Part shown: positions 1 to 5,434 of the stretch, one piece after another
Position numbering within the stretch: the stretch's first letter is position 1
Layout: each line of letters opens with the position of its first letter
From: Thermoprotei archaeon
Lineage (GTDB): Archaea > Thermoproteota > Thermoprotei_A > Sulfolobales > Ignisphaeraceae
Reading direction: 5' to 3'
Assembly (NCBI GenBank): GCA_003661775.1
Contig: QMWT01000044.1
Coordinates: 1 to 8,371 of the forward strand
DNA length: 8,371 bases
Made by a program: the position numbers and the translations under genes
The notes under the pieces: model-generated
What the model saw: only the letters and a program-made list of their open reading frames with translations
Told to the model about the DNA's origin: nothing
Databases searched by the model: none

Positions 1-30
1 CGAGTTCACAACAAAGGATAGTAGAAAAGC

Positions 31-43
31 AATTAAATTATTA
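31..43 (+). promoter_or_regulatory. Archaeal TATA box for the UPF0216 gene
   Basis: An A/T-only stretch (AATTAAATTATTA) is centred about 22 bases upstream of the GTG start at 59 and is preceded by a purine-rich GAAAAG that could act as the BRE. The distance matches the usual archaeal TATA-to-transcription-start spacing, so the transcript probably begins at or very near the start codon and is leaderless. No Shine-Dalgarno motif lies in front of the start, which agrees with this reading. This is an inference from spacing and base composition only. Confidence 0.55.
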
Positions 44-58
44 TGAATAGTCGGTAGT

Positions 59-511
59 GTGGCTGAAAACGTGGAGGAACTTCGAGAAGTCGAAAGGCTA
101 CTCATAGCGGAGCTTAAGATTGTTAACAAGCACATCGCCAGATCGCGTAAACGACTAAAAGATTTGCTATCTGAGGAGTACCCTCACGTAGTCCTGGCTG
201 ATGGTACCAAGCACTACTTTAGAAAAAGCGAACTGAGGGATCTCGCGGCGAGGCTTAGTGGCGATGAGGTTGAGGAGCTGCTGCTACCCATAGTAATAGT
301 TTCTAGACCTGATATGGGAGAAGGGGCAATGGTTATAGAAGACCCAGTTGCATCGAGAGTTGTGGCGAGGCTGCTGGGCTTGAAGAACTGTTCGAATCCT
401 TTAATAATCTACAAGCCGCACTTAGCTTTTCTCAGAAGTTTGTACGACACAGTCTTTCAGGTAGTTATGTACCTACCGCTATCCGAAGATGGACGAGGGC
501 ACGCGTATTAG
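59..511 (+). CDS. UPF0216 (DUF61) family protein
   Basis: This 150-residue protein matches the layout of the archaeal UPF0216/DUF61 family as I know it. It has an N-terminal helical segment with a basic stretch (residues 19-35, ending ARSRKRLKDLL). A 'DGTKHYFRKSEL' strand-turn segment follows at 48-59. Next is the family-typical core LLLPIVIVSRPDMGEGA (75-90) followed by a short helix ending in RLLGL, and then a 'YKPHLAFLRSLY' segment (118-129) near the C-terminus. The length is usual for the family. No biochemical role is known to me, there is no signal peptide or membrane segment, and the protein is expected to be cytosolic. The GTG start is supported by the TATA element about 22 bases upstream, consistent with leaderless translation. 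A small cysteine-rich gene follows 39 bases after the stop on the same strand and may be co-transcribed. Family assignment is from motif recognition, not a database search. Confidence 0.85.
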   Translation: MAENVEELREVERLLIAELKIVNKHIARSRKRLKDLLSEEYPHVVLADGTKHYFRKSELRDLAARLSGDEVEELLLPIVIVSRPDMGEGAMVIEDPVASRVVARLLGLKNCSNPLIIYKPHLAFLRSLYDTVFQVVMYLPLSEDGRGHAY

Positions 512-550
512 TTCCGTAAGAAGTGGTAGTAATTGGGAAGGTGCGCTGCT

Positions 551-874
551 TTGAATGTCCTTACAAAAAACGTGCCTGAGCTGGAGCGCTCTACGTGGAT
601 GCACGTGGTGCTAGTAACCCCCGAGAATAGGATTGTCAATATTGAACTGGATCCTGATGAAGTGATGAACTGTTTTGAGGATGAGTGTATGCAGGATATA
701 TACGATGTTTACGTAAAGCCCGTAACGGGGTGCGGTTACCGCAGCTGTAGTTGGTACATTGCCAAGGGTGCTAAGGTGCTGAAGTACTTACTGGAATCAG
801 GGGAGTGCGTCTACGTGATTGCGCATAGAGTAGATGTAGACCCAGCAAAACTAAGTCGAGGTCTTGCTTGCTGA
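551..874 (+). CDS. Small cysteine-rich protein of unknown function
   Basis: I do not recognise this protein of 107 residues. It has six cysteines, four of them arranged as two CX4C pairs (C41-x4-C46, CFEDEC, and C61-x4-C66, CGYRSC), plus C86 and a C-terminal C107. This arrangement could bind a metal or form disulfides, but no named zinc-ribbon family fits. The middle is acidic and the second half contains a likely helix (AKGAKVLKYLLESG). I chose the TTG at 551 because GGAAGGTG lies 7 bases upstream as a Shine-Dalgarno site. An in-frame TTG at 533 would add six residues but has only a weak ribosome-binding site. The gene follows the UPF0216 gene on the same strand. Its last 24 bases overlap the end of the convergent minus-strand gene. 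It is a credible gene because the frame is open, has archaeal codon use and has a good ribosome site. Confidence 0.65.
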   Translation: MNVLTKNVPELERSTWMHVVLVTPENRIVNIELDPDEVMNCFEDECMQDIYDVYVKPVTGCGYRSCSWYIAKGAKVLKYLLESGECVYVIAHRVDVDPAKLSRGLAC

Positions 875-1636
875 CGAAACTTTCTCTAAACGCTTAAGCA
901 CACAGTTTACGATTTTAACGAGCTTGGGGGTGATCACAGTAATATTCTCGGAGTCTTTGCCTTCAAGAATAGCTTTTTCGAGGAACTTCAGATAGGCCCG
1001 CGCTAGAGGTGCGGAGAGGGCAAAAGCTTCTACACATGCAGAAGCTCTGTCTAGATCTCTCTGGATTTCACCACGTACAACAGCTTTCTCGCTAGGTTTC
1101 TTAATTCTCAGTATCGATATGACCAAGCTAACGAGGTTGGGTGCTTGCTCCTTTAATTTATTTACCTCAGCCAACCCTCTCTCGCACAGCGTTTCAAGCT
1201 CCCCAACAAACTGTGTCAAATCTTCGTAGCTCGAAACTCTACTAGCTTTATCAAGCACATGCTCTAAACGCGAATCCAGCACCTCGTACACCTCGTCAAG
1301 GAGTTTTATGGCCCGACTCCTCGCTCTATTAATTTGCTTATCGTTGAAGCTACGGGGGAGGGCGCCGCTCTTGAACTTCTTGGCTAAGCTCCTTACGTAC
1401 CTCCTGACAATCTTGGAGGGTGTGTAGTCTTCTGCATGCAGGGGCTCCGAGAGGCTCCAGTTCTCGTAACCTGTGCACCTCGATAATGTAAGACGGTGAA
1501 GCAAGTCCACTACCGTGAGAAACAATAACGTTAACGCTGGGGACCATCCTCTATCTTTCGAAAGTCTGGCTATAGCGTTCACGGTTCTGCGAAGCATTGC
1601 TTCTACCGTATCAGCATAGTTAGTCAATTTCGGCAT
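851..1636 (-). CDS. Helical protein of unknown function
   Basis: This 261-residue protein is predicted from its sequence to be almost entirely alpha-helical. It is rich in K, R, E and L, and its only strongly hydrophobic stretch (SPALTLLFLTVVDLLHRL, 32-49) could be one buried or membrane-associated helix. Amphipathic helices follow at about 99-135 and 138-178, and a tail at 233-252 (TPKLVKIVNCVLKRLEKV). No catalytic motif, signal peptide or metal-binding cluster is visible, and I do not recognise a family. The ATG at 1636 is preferred over the in-frame GTG at 1639 because GGAG ends 5 bases before the ATG but only 2 bases before the GTG. A TATA element at 1663-1668 would place the transcription start close to either codon. 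The gene is divergent from the magnesium channel gene and convergent with the small cysteine-rich gene. Confidence 0.7.
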   Translation of the reverse strand: MPKLTNYADTVEAMLRRTVNAIARLSKDRGWSPALTLLFLTVVDLLHRLTLSRCTGYENWSLSEPLHAEDYTPSKIVRRYVRSLAKKFKSGALPRSFNDKQINRARSRAIKLLDEVYEVLDSRLEHVLDKASRVSSYEDLTQFVGELETLCERGLAEVNKLKEQAPNLVSLVISILRIKKPSEKAVVRGEIQRDLDRASACVEAFALSAPLARAYLKFLEKAILEGKDSENITVITPKLVKIVNCVLKRLEKVSSASKTST

Positions 1637-1660
1637 CACCTCTCCAGGTTCAAGGTATGC

Positions 1661-1670
1661 CTTTATACAC
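1661..1670. promoter_or_regulatory. TATA element in divergent promoter (minus-strand gene / mgtE)
   Basis: The only strong TATA-like sequence between the two divergent starts is CTTTATACAC on the plus strand, read as GTGTATAAAG on the minus strand. It is about 27 bases upstream of the minus-strand start. It would place a plus-strand transcription start near 1690, roughly 20 bases ahead of the mgtE ATG. It is flanked by two GTATGC direct repeats (1655-1660 and 1674-1679). Use in both directions is inferred from spacing and is not shown. Confidence 0.45.
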
Positions 1671-1686
1671 CTAGTATGCGCTAAGC

Positions 1687-1708
1687 TACCTAGTTCGAGG
1701 GGTAGGTA
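1687..1708 (+). promoter_or_regulatory. Possible hairpin over the mgtE ribosome-binding region
   Basis: TACCTA at 1687-1692 is perfectly complementary to TAGGTA at 1703-1708, with a 10-base loop containing GAGGGG. The ATG of mgtE starts 3 bases after the second arm. The loop and second arm include both possible Shine-Dalgarno segments, so folding could affect translation. A six-pair stem can arise by chance, so this is tentative. Confidence 0.25.
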
Positions 1709-1711
1709 TTA

Positions 1712-3265
1712 ATGTTCATAACAGTGTTGGTGAGGGGAAGAGACAGACCAGGCCTGTTAAAGGACATCGCATCAGTTATCACGAGTAGCGGTGGCAACAT
1801 CCTCTTCGGTCTATCGTATTCGGAGGAGGGACGGGCAAGCTCGCTATTCATTGTTGAGTACAGAGATGAGTGCAAGAATGTAGTTGAAGCGTTGAGGTGT
1901 GTAGATGGTGTCGAGGAGGTGACGCTAGAGGCTAGTAACAAAGCTTATGCTCTCTACGTAGAGTTTCTTGAGCGCTATCCTGCTATGACAAGCGAGCTTG
2001 TCAGGTTCCTAACCCCCAATGATTTCCTTGAGGTGCTCATCAGGCTTCCTCAAGAGAAGAGGAGCTCGCTGTACATTCTAGTACCTCCTGACTATCTAGG
2101 TCAGTTACTTGTCCACGCACCGCAGGAGATCATCGATGAAGCTGCCCGGGTCGCAGTGCCCAAGAGATTGGCAGAGGCCATAGCGTTCCTTCCACCGGAT
2201 GATGCAGCTGATGTGCTGCAGTCGTTGCCTCCTCAAGTCAGGAGAACGGTTTTCGAATATTTACCTAAGGAATTTCGCGAAGCAGTCAAGCCACTATTGC
2301 AGTATCCACCTGAATCGGCAGGAGGAATCATGACAACGAGCGTCGTTGTGTTGAGGAAGGACATTACAGTGAGAGAGGCTGTTGAAGTATTGAAGAAGAG
2401 CCGTGCTGAGATCCGCGACGTTATCTACGTAGTTGATGAACATAACAGGTTACTAGGCTACATCCCCGTACCTGACCTTTTTAAAGAGGATCGTAACGCA
2501 TCTCTGGAGAGTGTTGTTAGAAGAGATTTCATAGCGGTCGACCCGATGGTCGACCGTGAAGAGGTTGCAAAGATAATGATTAGACACGACCTTAGCAGGG
2601 TGCCTGTAGTTGATAGTGATGGTAGGTTCCTCGGTGTAGTATCTCTGGATGACGTAGTTGATGCTCTTGTAGCTGAGTATTCAGAAGATATACTTCTGCT
2701 GGGTGGCATAGCTAAACTTCCTAGATTCAGGTATTTGACTGCTAGACTATCAACGCTTTTCTATAGGAGATTCATGTGGTTAATAGTTATATACCTCATC
2801 GAGAGCGTAACCGCGAGTGTTATAAAGAGCTACGAGGGGCTTATAGCGCGGACGGCTGTACTGGCGGCCTTCATACCTTTGCTGCTCGACACGGGAGGGA
2901 ATATAGGTAGTCAATCAGCTACGTTGATAACGCGGGCACTCGCTCTTGGCGAGGTAACGCGGCGGGATATTCTTGCAGTAGTAGCTAAGGAGTTCTCTGT
3001 AGCACTGCTCCTCGGCGGGGCGCTTAGCAGCGTAGCTTTCGTATTAGCGCTGCTGGTTACATCTCTAGACCTAGAGGTTGCGCTCACCGTGGCACTATCA
3101 CTCGTAATAGTTGTCCTAGTAGCAGATCTCATGGGGGCACTTCTGCCCTTAGCAGCAACCAGTTTCGGTATCGATCCTGCGGTGATGTCTAATCCCTTGA
3201 TAACAACAGTGGTTGATGTGATCGGAGTAATGTTCTACTTTACTGTGGCAAGCCTTATGCTGTGA
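1712..3265 (+). CDS. mgtE: MgtE-type magnesium channel with N-terminal ACT domain
   Basis: This 517-residue protein is a magnesium channel/transporter of the MgtE (SLC41-like) family located in the cytoplasmic membrane. An ACT domain occupies about 1-75, with the hallmark DRPGLLKDIASVITSSGGNI at 11-30. The MgtE N domain (about 88-200) contains FLPPDDAADVLQSLPP. The motif ESAGGIMTT (201-209) leads into two CBS domains (about 207-265 and 268-325). The pore region (about 345-517) has several hydrophobic helices, the signature LLDTGGNIGSQSATL (391-405) and the pore segment TTVVDVIG. In that segment D502 corresponds to the conserved pore aspartate (Asp432 in the Thermus protein). In the family, cytosolic Mg2+ binding to the N and CBS domains closes the channel. 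The ACT domain is an unusual addition that would suggest a second, small-molecule input. The start is supported by GAGGGGTAGGT upstream. No truncation or frameshift is visible. Confidence 0.95.
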   Translation: MFITVLVRGRDRPGLLKDIASVITSSGGNILFGLSYSEEGRASSLFIVEYRDECKNVVEALRCVDGVEEVTLEASNKAYALYVEFLERYPAMTSELVRFLTPNDFLEVLIRLPQEKRSSLYILVPPDYLGQLLVHAPQEIIDEAARVAVPKRLAEAIAFLPPDDAADVLQSLPPQVRRTVFEYLPKEFREAVKPLLQYPPESAGGIMTTSVVVLRKDITVREAVEVLKKSRAEIRDVIYVVDEHNRLLGYIPVPDLFKEDRNASLESVVRRDFIAVDPMVDREEVAKIMIRHDLSRVPVVDSDGRFLGVVSLDDVVDALVAEYSEDILLLGGIAKLPRFRYLTARLSTLFYRRFMWLIVIYLIESVTASVIKSYEGLIARTAVLAAFIPLLLDTGGNIGSQSATLITRALALGEVTRRDILAVVAKEFSVALLLGGALSSVAFVLALLVTSLDLEVALTVALSLVIVVLVADLMGALLPLAATSFGIDPAVMSNPLITTVVDVIGVMFYFTVASLML

Positions 3266-3278
3266 AGCACCGTGGATT

Positions 3279-3327
3279 TCAGCGGAATAACTCCTCATCA
3301 TTTTGTCAGGAACCGGGTCCTCATCAC
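3279..3327 (-). ncRNA. C/D box guide sRNA (sR-type, rRNA/tRNA 2'-O-methylation guide)
   Basis: On the minus strand the boxes appear in order with no mismatches to archaeal consensus. They are C box GTGATGA (3327-3321), an 11-nt guide GGACCCGGTTC (3320-3310), D' box CTGA (3309-3306), a 4-nt spacer (3305-3302), C' box ATGATGA (3301-3295), a 12-nt guide GGAGTTATTCCG (3294-3283), and D box CTGA (3282-3279). The 49-nt core, the short C'-D' spacer and the guide lengths are those of archaeal box C/D sRNAs. These assemble with L7Ae, Nop5 and fibrillarin to methylate the target base opposite the fifth guide position upstream of each D box. Predicted targets are the complements GAACCGGGTCC and CGGAATAACTCC. 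A TATA-like TTTTAATT lies about 26 bases before the likely 5' end. The mature ends are probably a few bases beyond the core on each side. The gene lies antisense to the 3' flank of mgtE, beginning 14 bases after its stop. Confidence 0.9.
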
Positions 3328-3352
3328 CTCTACCTAAGTTGCGGAAGCTCAG

Positions 3353-3360
3353 AATTAAAA
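3353..3360 (-). promoter_or_regulatory. TATA box for the C/D box sRNA
   Basis: Read on the minus strand, TTTTAATT is centred about 26 bases upstream of the expected sRNA 5' end near 3331. This is the normal archaeal TATA-to-start spacing, so the sRNA probably has its own promoter and does not need processing from a host transcript. Confidence 0.5.
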
Positions 3361-3722
3361 CAAACGATCCACAGTCCTTTTGATGATGTAAGGAATGAGA
3401 ACAATACAATGTAGGCAAGTTATCCCTGTAGAGAAAGTATTAATGAGCGTCTTCATGGGCCGTGGAGTGTAATGTTTTGGTGAAGTTGGAGACGGGATGC
3501 ACGCAGTCGTGAAACTATATAACAAATCACAATGGAGTTTTCCTAATTACTCTCAGAATATGCCTTATGAGAGGATAGTAGTGAGCCGGGCTTTAGGCTA
3601 GGGCCAAGAATTATGGCTATTGTTAGAATCCTGTTTCGTTCACGATGTACGTTGCATAGAGCAGAGTTTATCCTAATTTAATACTCGATGAGGTGATGCT
3701 TAAAAGCAGCTGAAAATTCGGG
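3361..3722. other. Intergenic stretch with no recognised gene
   Basis: About 360 bases upstream of the small basic-protein gene hold no open reading frame with a ribosome site and protein-like composition on either strand, and no tRNA-like structure. The longest noteworthy frame is 34 codons (ATG at 3497, stop ending at 3601) and has no Shine-Dalgarno site. There is no long T-run typical of an archaeal terminator. The stretch may hold an untranslated leader or decayed sequence, but nothing specific can be supported. Confidence 0.5.
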
Positions 3723-3730
3723 TATAAATT
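3723..3730 (+). promoter_or_regulatory. TATA box for the small basic-protein gene
   Basis: TATAAATT stands out 37 bases ahead of the GTG start at 3767. It predicts a transcription start near 3750 and a leader of about 15 bases that carries AGGTG (3752-3756) as the ribosome site. Confidence 0.55.
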
Positions 3731-3766
3731 TCAAGTGTACATAACGAGAGTAGGTGTAGCAATGCT

Positions 3767-4096
3767 GTGAAGGAGGATCTTAAATTCGTGGTGGCGGTGC
3801 TGCGCAAACTCATCATAGAGAGGCATAGGTACTTTGATAAGTATGAGAGGTTGAATTCCGACGGGAGAAAGCTTCTTGAAAGAGCCTTGAGGTACTTAAT
3901 AAAACACGATCATAGCAAGAAGAGAATTGTGAAGAAGGTCCGTAGAAGAGCTACACTCGACGAAGTTCTGCGGCTTGTTGAAGCGCTCGAGGGCTATCAT
4001 GCACGTAGAGAAGTTGTGAATTACTTAAGAGGGCCCTACAGCTATGAATTGAACAGCGTCTACGACTGTATTGATGAGGGGAACTGCGTAAAATAG
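3767..4096 (+). CDS. Small basic helical protein of unknown function
   Basis: I do not recognise this 109-residue protein. It is helical and strongly basic in the middle: residues 42-61 include RYLIKHDHSKKRIVKKVRRR, a candidate nucleic-acid-binding surface. The first helix (4-20) is amphipathic, followed by RHRYFDKYERL. The C-terminal tail is acidic with two cysteines (C101 and C107). There is no membrane segment or signal peptide. The GTG start is supported by AGGTG 10 bases upstream and by a clear TATA box (3723-3730). The antiporter gene starts 43 bases after the stop on the same strand, so the two may be co-transcribed. Any link in function is unknown. A role as a small DNA- or RNA-binding protein is only a guess from charge. 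Confidence 0.65.
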   Translation: MKEDLKFVVAVLRKLIIERHRYFDKYERLNSDGRKLLERALRYLIKHDHSKKRIVKKVRRRATLDEVLRLVEALEGYHARREVVNYLRGPYSYELNSVYDCIDEGNCVK

Positions 4097-4139
4097 GGGT
4101 GTCTCTACCTGACTCTTAACGGATGGGTGGTGCAGATTA

Positions 4140-5303
4140 GTGGAGGTACCTGCTGAAGAGCTACATGCCTGGATGTTCGAGATAGCGGTAATGCTCGCGG
4201 TTGCGCATGTGCTTGCAACGCTTATGAAGAGAATCGGTCTGCCACGTGTAGTAGGCTACGTTGTGGCGGGCATACTGCTCTCGACAGCGGGTTTCGAACC
4301 TCATCCTACTGTAACTCCTTTTGCTACGCTTGGCGTGATAACACTCCTCTTTCATGCAGGGCTCGAAGGTTCGCTGCGCGAGTTCTTCAAAGGTCTTAGA
4401 GCCGCGGGTGTAATCGCTGTAGGCGGTGTTGTAGGCGCTATATTAGCGGGATTGGGAGCAGCCCCGATCCTTGGTCTAAGCCTCGAAGGAGCATTTGCGC
4501 TAGGCGTGATACTCTCAGCAACATCCGTGGGACTCACTGTTTCGACGTTGGAGGAGATAGGTAAGTTGGGGACACGTGAGGCAAACGCTATTGTTGGAGC
4601 TGCTGTAGTCGACGACGTGTTAGGGCTTGCACTCTTGAGCACTCTAACGGGTCTCGCTCTAGGCAAGATCGACATTCTGCTAATACCCTCCATAAGCATT
4701 TTAGCGTTCGTATTCTGGATCACTGTCAGCGTAGGAATAGGCTTCGCATCGAGGTTCATATACAAGCTGTCTACGTTGATAGAGCCGCGTGAGGGCTCTG
4801 TTGTGGTGGCTTTCATAATTCTTATGGGGCTATCCTACATAGCTGTCAACATGAGGCTGAGCGCCATACTCTTGGCATACGCTCTCGGACTAGGGATCTC
4901 GAGCTACAGGTACATCGGGCGGGTCATCGAGAGCAGGGTCTCGCCACTGGTGACGTTGTTCACTCCTCTATTCTTTGTGTATGCAGGTATTATGCTGGAT
5001 ATTGAGGAGGTTGCAGTGTTGGGATTACATAGTCTGCTAACACTGTGTGTAGTGCTTCTGCTAGGATTTCTATCAAAGGTAGTGGGGTGTTATATAGCGG
5101 CGCGCCTCATGGGATTCGACAAGCAGAAAGCCATGATCATAGGTTTAGGAATGGTTCCCAGGGCTGAGGTTATGCTCGTGGCTGCAACACTGAGCTACGA
5201 AGAGAGGCTGATACCTACAGATGTGTACTTGTCTACACTAATGCTGGTGCTTGTAACATCGTTGCTCGTCCCCCCACTCCTTAAGAAGATGTATGCTGTT
5301 TAG
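4140..5303 (+). CDS. CPA2-family cation/proton antiporter (NapA/KefB-like membrane domain)
   Basis: This 387-residue integral membrane protein has about 12-13 hydrophobic segments and belongs to the monovalent cation:proton antiporter-2 family. It would exchange Na+ or K+ for H+ across the cytoplasmic membrane. Family landmarks are LPRVVGYVVAGILL near the N-terminus (34-47), the unwound-helix motif GVILSATSVGLTVSTLEE (122-139), and the ion-binding pair in GAAVVDDVLGL (153-163, with D158 and D159). The lysine in FLSKVVGCY (K313) matches the lysine that pairs with the first Asp in electrogenic members such as NapA. GMVPRAEV (337-344) is the usual C-terminal motif. Two aspartates at the site suggest electrogenic Na+/H+ exchange. 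The regulatory TrkA-N/RCK domain of Kef proteins is absent. The length is normal for domain-only members. The GTG start has GGGTGGTG 7-8 bases upstream. A small basic-protein gene lies 43 bases upstream. Confidence 0.93.
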   Translation: MEVPAEELHAWMFEIAVMLAVAHVLATLMKRIGLPRVVGYVVAGILLSTAGFEPHPTVTPFATLGVITLLFHAGLEGSLREFFKGLRAAGVIAVGGVVGAILAGLGAAPILGLSLEGAFALGVILSATSVGLTVSTLEEIGKLGTREANAIVGAAVVDDVLGLALLSTLTGLALGKIDILLIPSISILAFVFWITVSVGIGFASRFIYKLSTLIEPREGSVVVAFIILMGLSYIAVNMRLSAILLAYALGLGISSYRYIGRVIESRVSPLVTLFTPLFFVYAGIMLDIEEVAVLGLHSLLTLCVVLLLGFLSKVVGCYIAARLMGFDKQKAMIIGLGMVPRAEVMLVAATLSYEERLIPTDVYLSTLMLVLVTSLLVPPLLKKMYAV

Positions 5304-5314
5304 AACTCGTTCGT

Positions 5315-5336
5315 AGGTAAAACTCTAGTGTTACCT
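5315..5336. repeat. Near-perfect dyad (terminator hairpin or operator)
   Basis: Two 11-base arms, AGGTAAAACTC and TAGTGTTACCT, are inverted repeats of each other at 9 of 11 positions, with no spacer. The element lies 12 bases after the antiporter stop and about 70 bases before the TATA box of the next gene. It could fold as an RNA hairpin at the antiporter 3' end or serve as a dimeric protein site. No T-run follows, which weakens the terminator reading. Confidence 0.4.
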
Positions 5337-5403
5337 CGAGGTTAGTGCATATTGTCGCCTATTCCCGGGTTAAACTTGATTACTCGTCAGGTAAATATAA
5401 TCC

Positions 5404-5411
5404 TTATAAAA
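5404..5411 (+). promoter_or_regulatory. TATA box setting the start of the nuclease-like/wHTH gene
   Basis: TTATAAAA, preceded by an AAATATAA stretch at 5393-5400, is centred 27 bases upstream of the GTG at 5435. This is the leaderless spacing. It lies inside the longer open frame starting at 5345, which argues that the upstream part of that frame is not translated. Confidence 0.6.
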
Positions 5412-5434
5412 GTGGGGAAAGCGGTGTGGTCTTA

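Noticed and set aside
533..550. Six-residue N-terminal extension of the cysteine-rich protein (TTG 533)
   Set aside because: The ribosome-binding site GGAAGGTG lies after this codon and fits TTG 551 much better.
1350..1547. Minus-strand 65-codon frame inside the helical-protein gene
   Set aside because: Same-strand shadow in another frame of a longer gene that has a promoter and ribosome site.
2536..2555. GGTCGACC repeated twice, 4 bases apart
   Set aside because: It encodes the expected CBS-domain sequence VDPMVDR in mgtE. The palindrome arises from two Val-Asp codon pairs.
3149..3418. 89-codon minus-strand open frame over the mgtE end and the gap
   Set aside because: Its composition is not protein-like, it covers the end of mgtE, and the C/D box sRNA explains the only conserved-looking part.
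3497..3601. 34-codon plus-strand frame in the gap (starts MHAVVKLYNKS)
   Set aside because: No ribosome site or TATA box at the right distance, very short, and no recognised homologue, so it is not called as a gene.
3692..3714. Second C/D-like pattern (GTGATGC then CTGA, plus strand)
   Set aside because: The C box has a mismatch at its last base and there is no C' box or second D box within range.
4352..4816. 154-codon minus-strand frame opposite the antiporter
   Set aside because: Low-complexity Ser/Thr/Pro/Ala-rich shadow of a strongly supported membrane protein gene.
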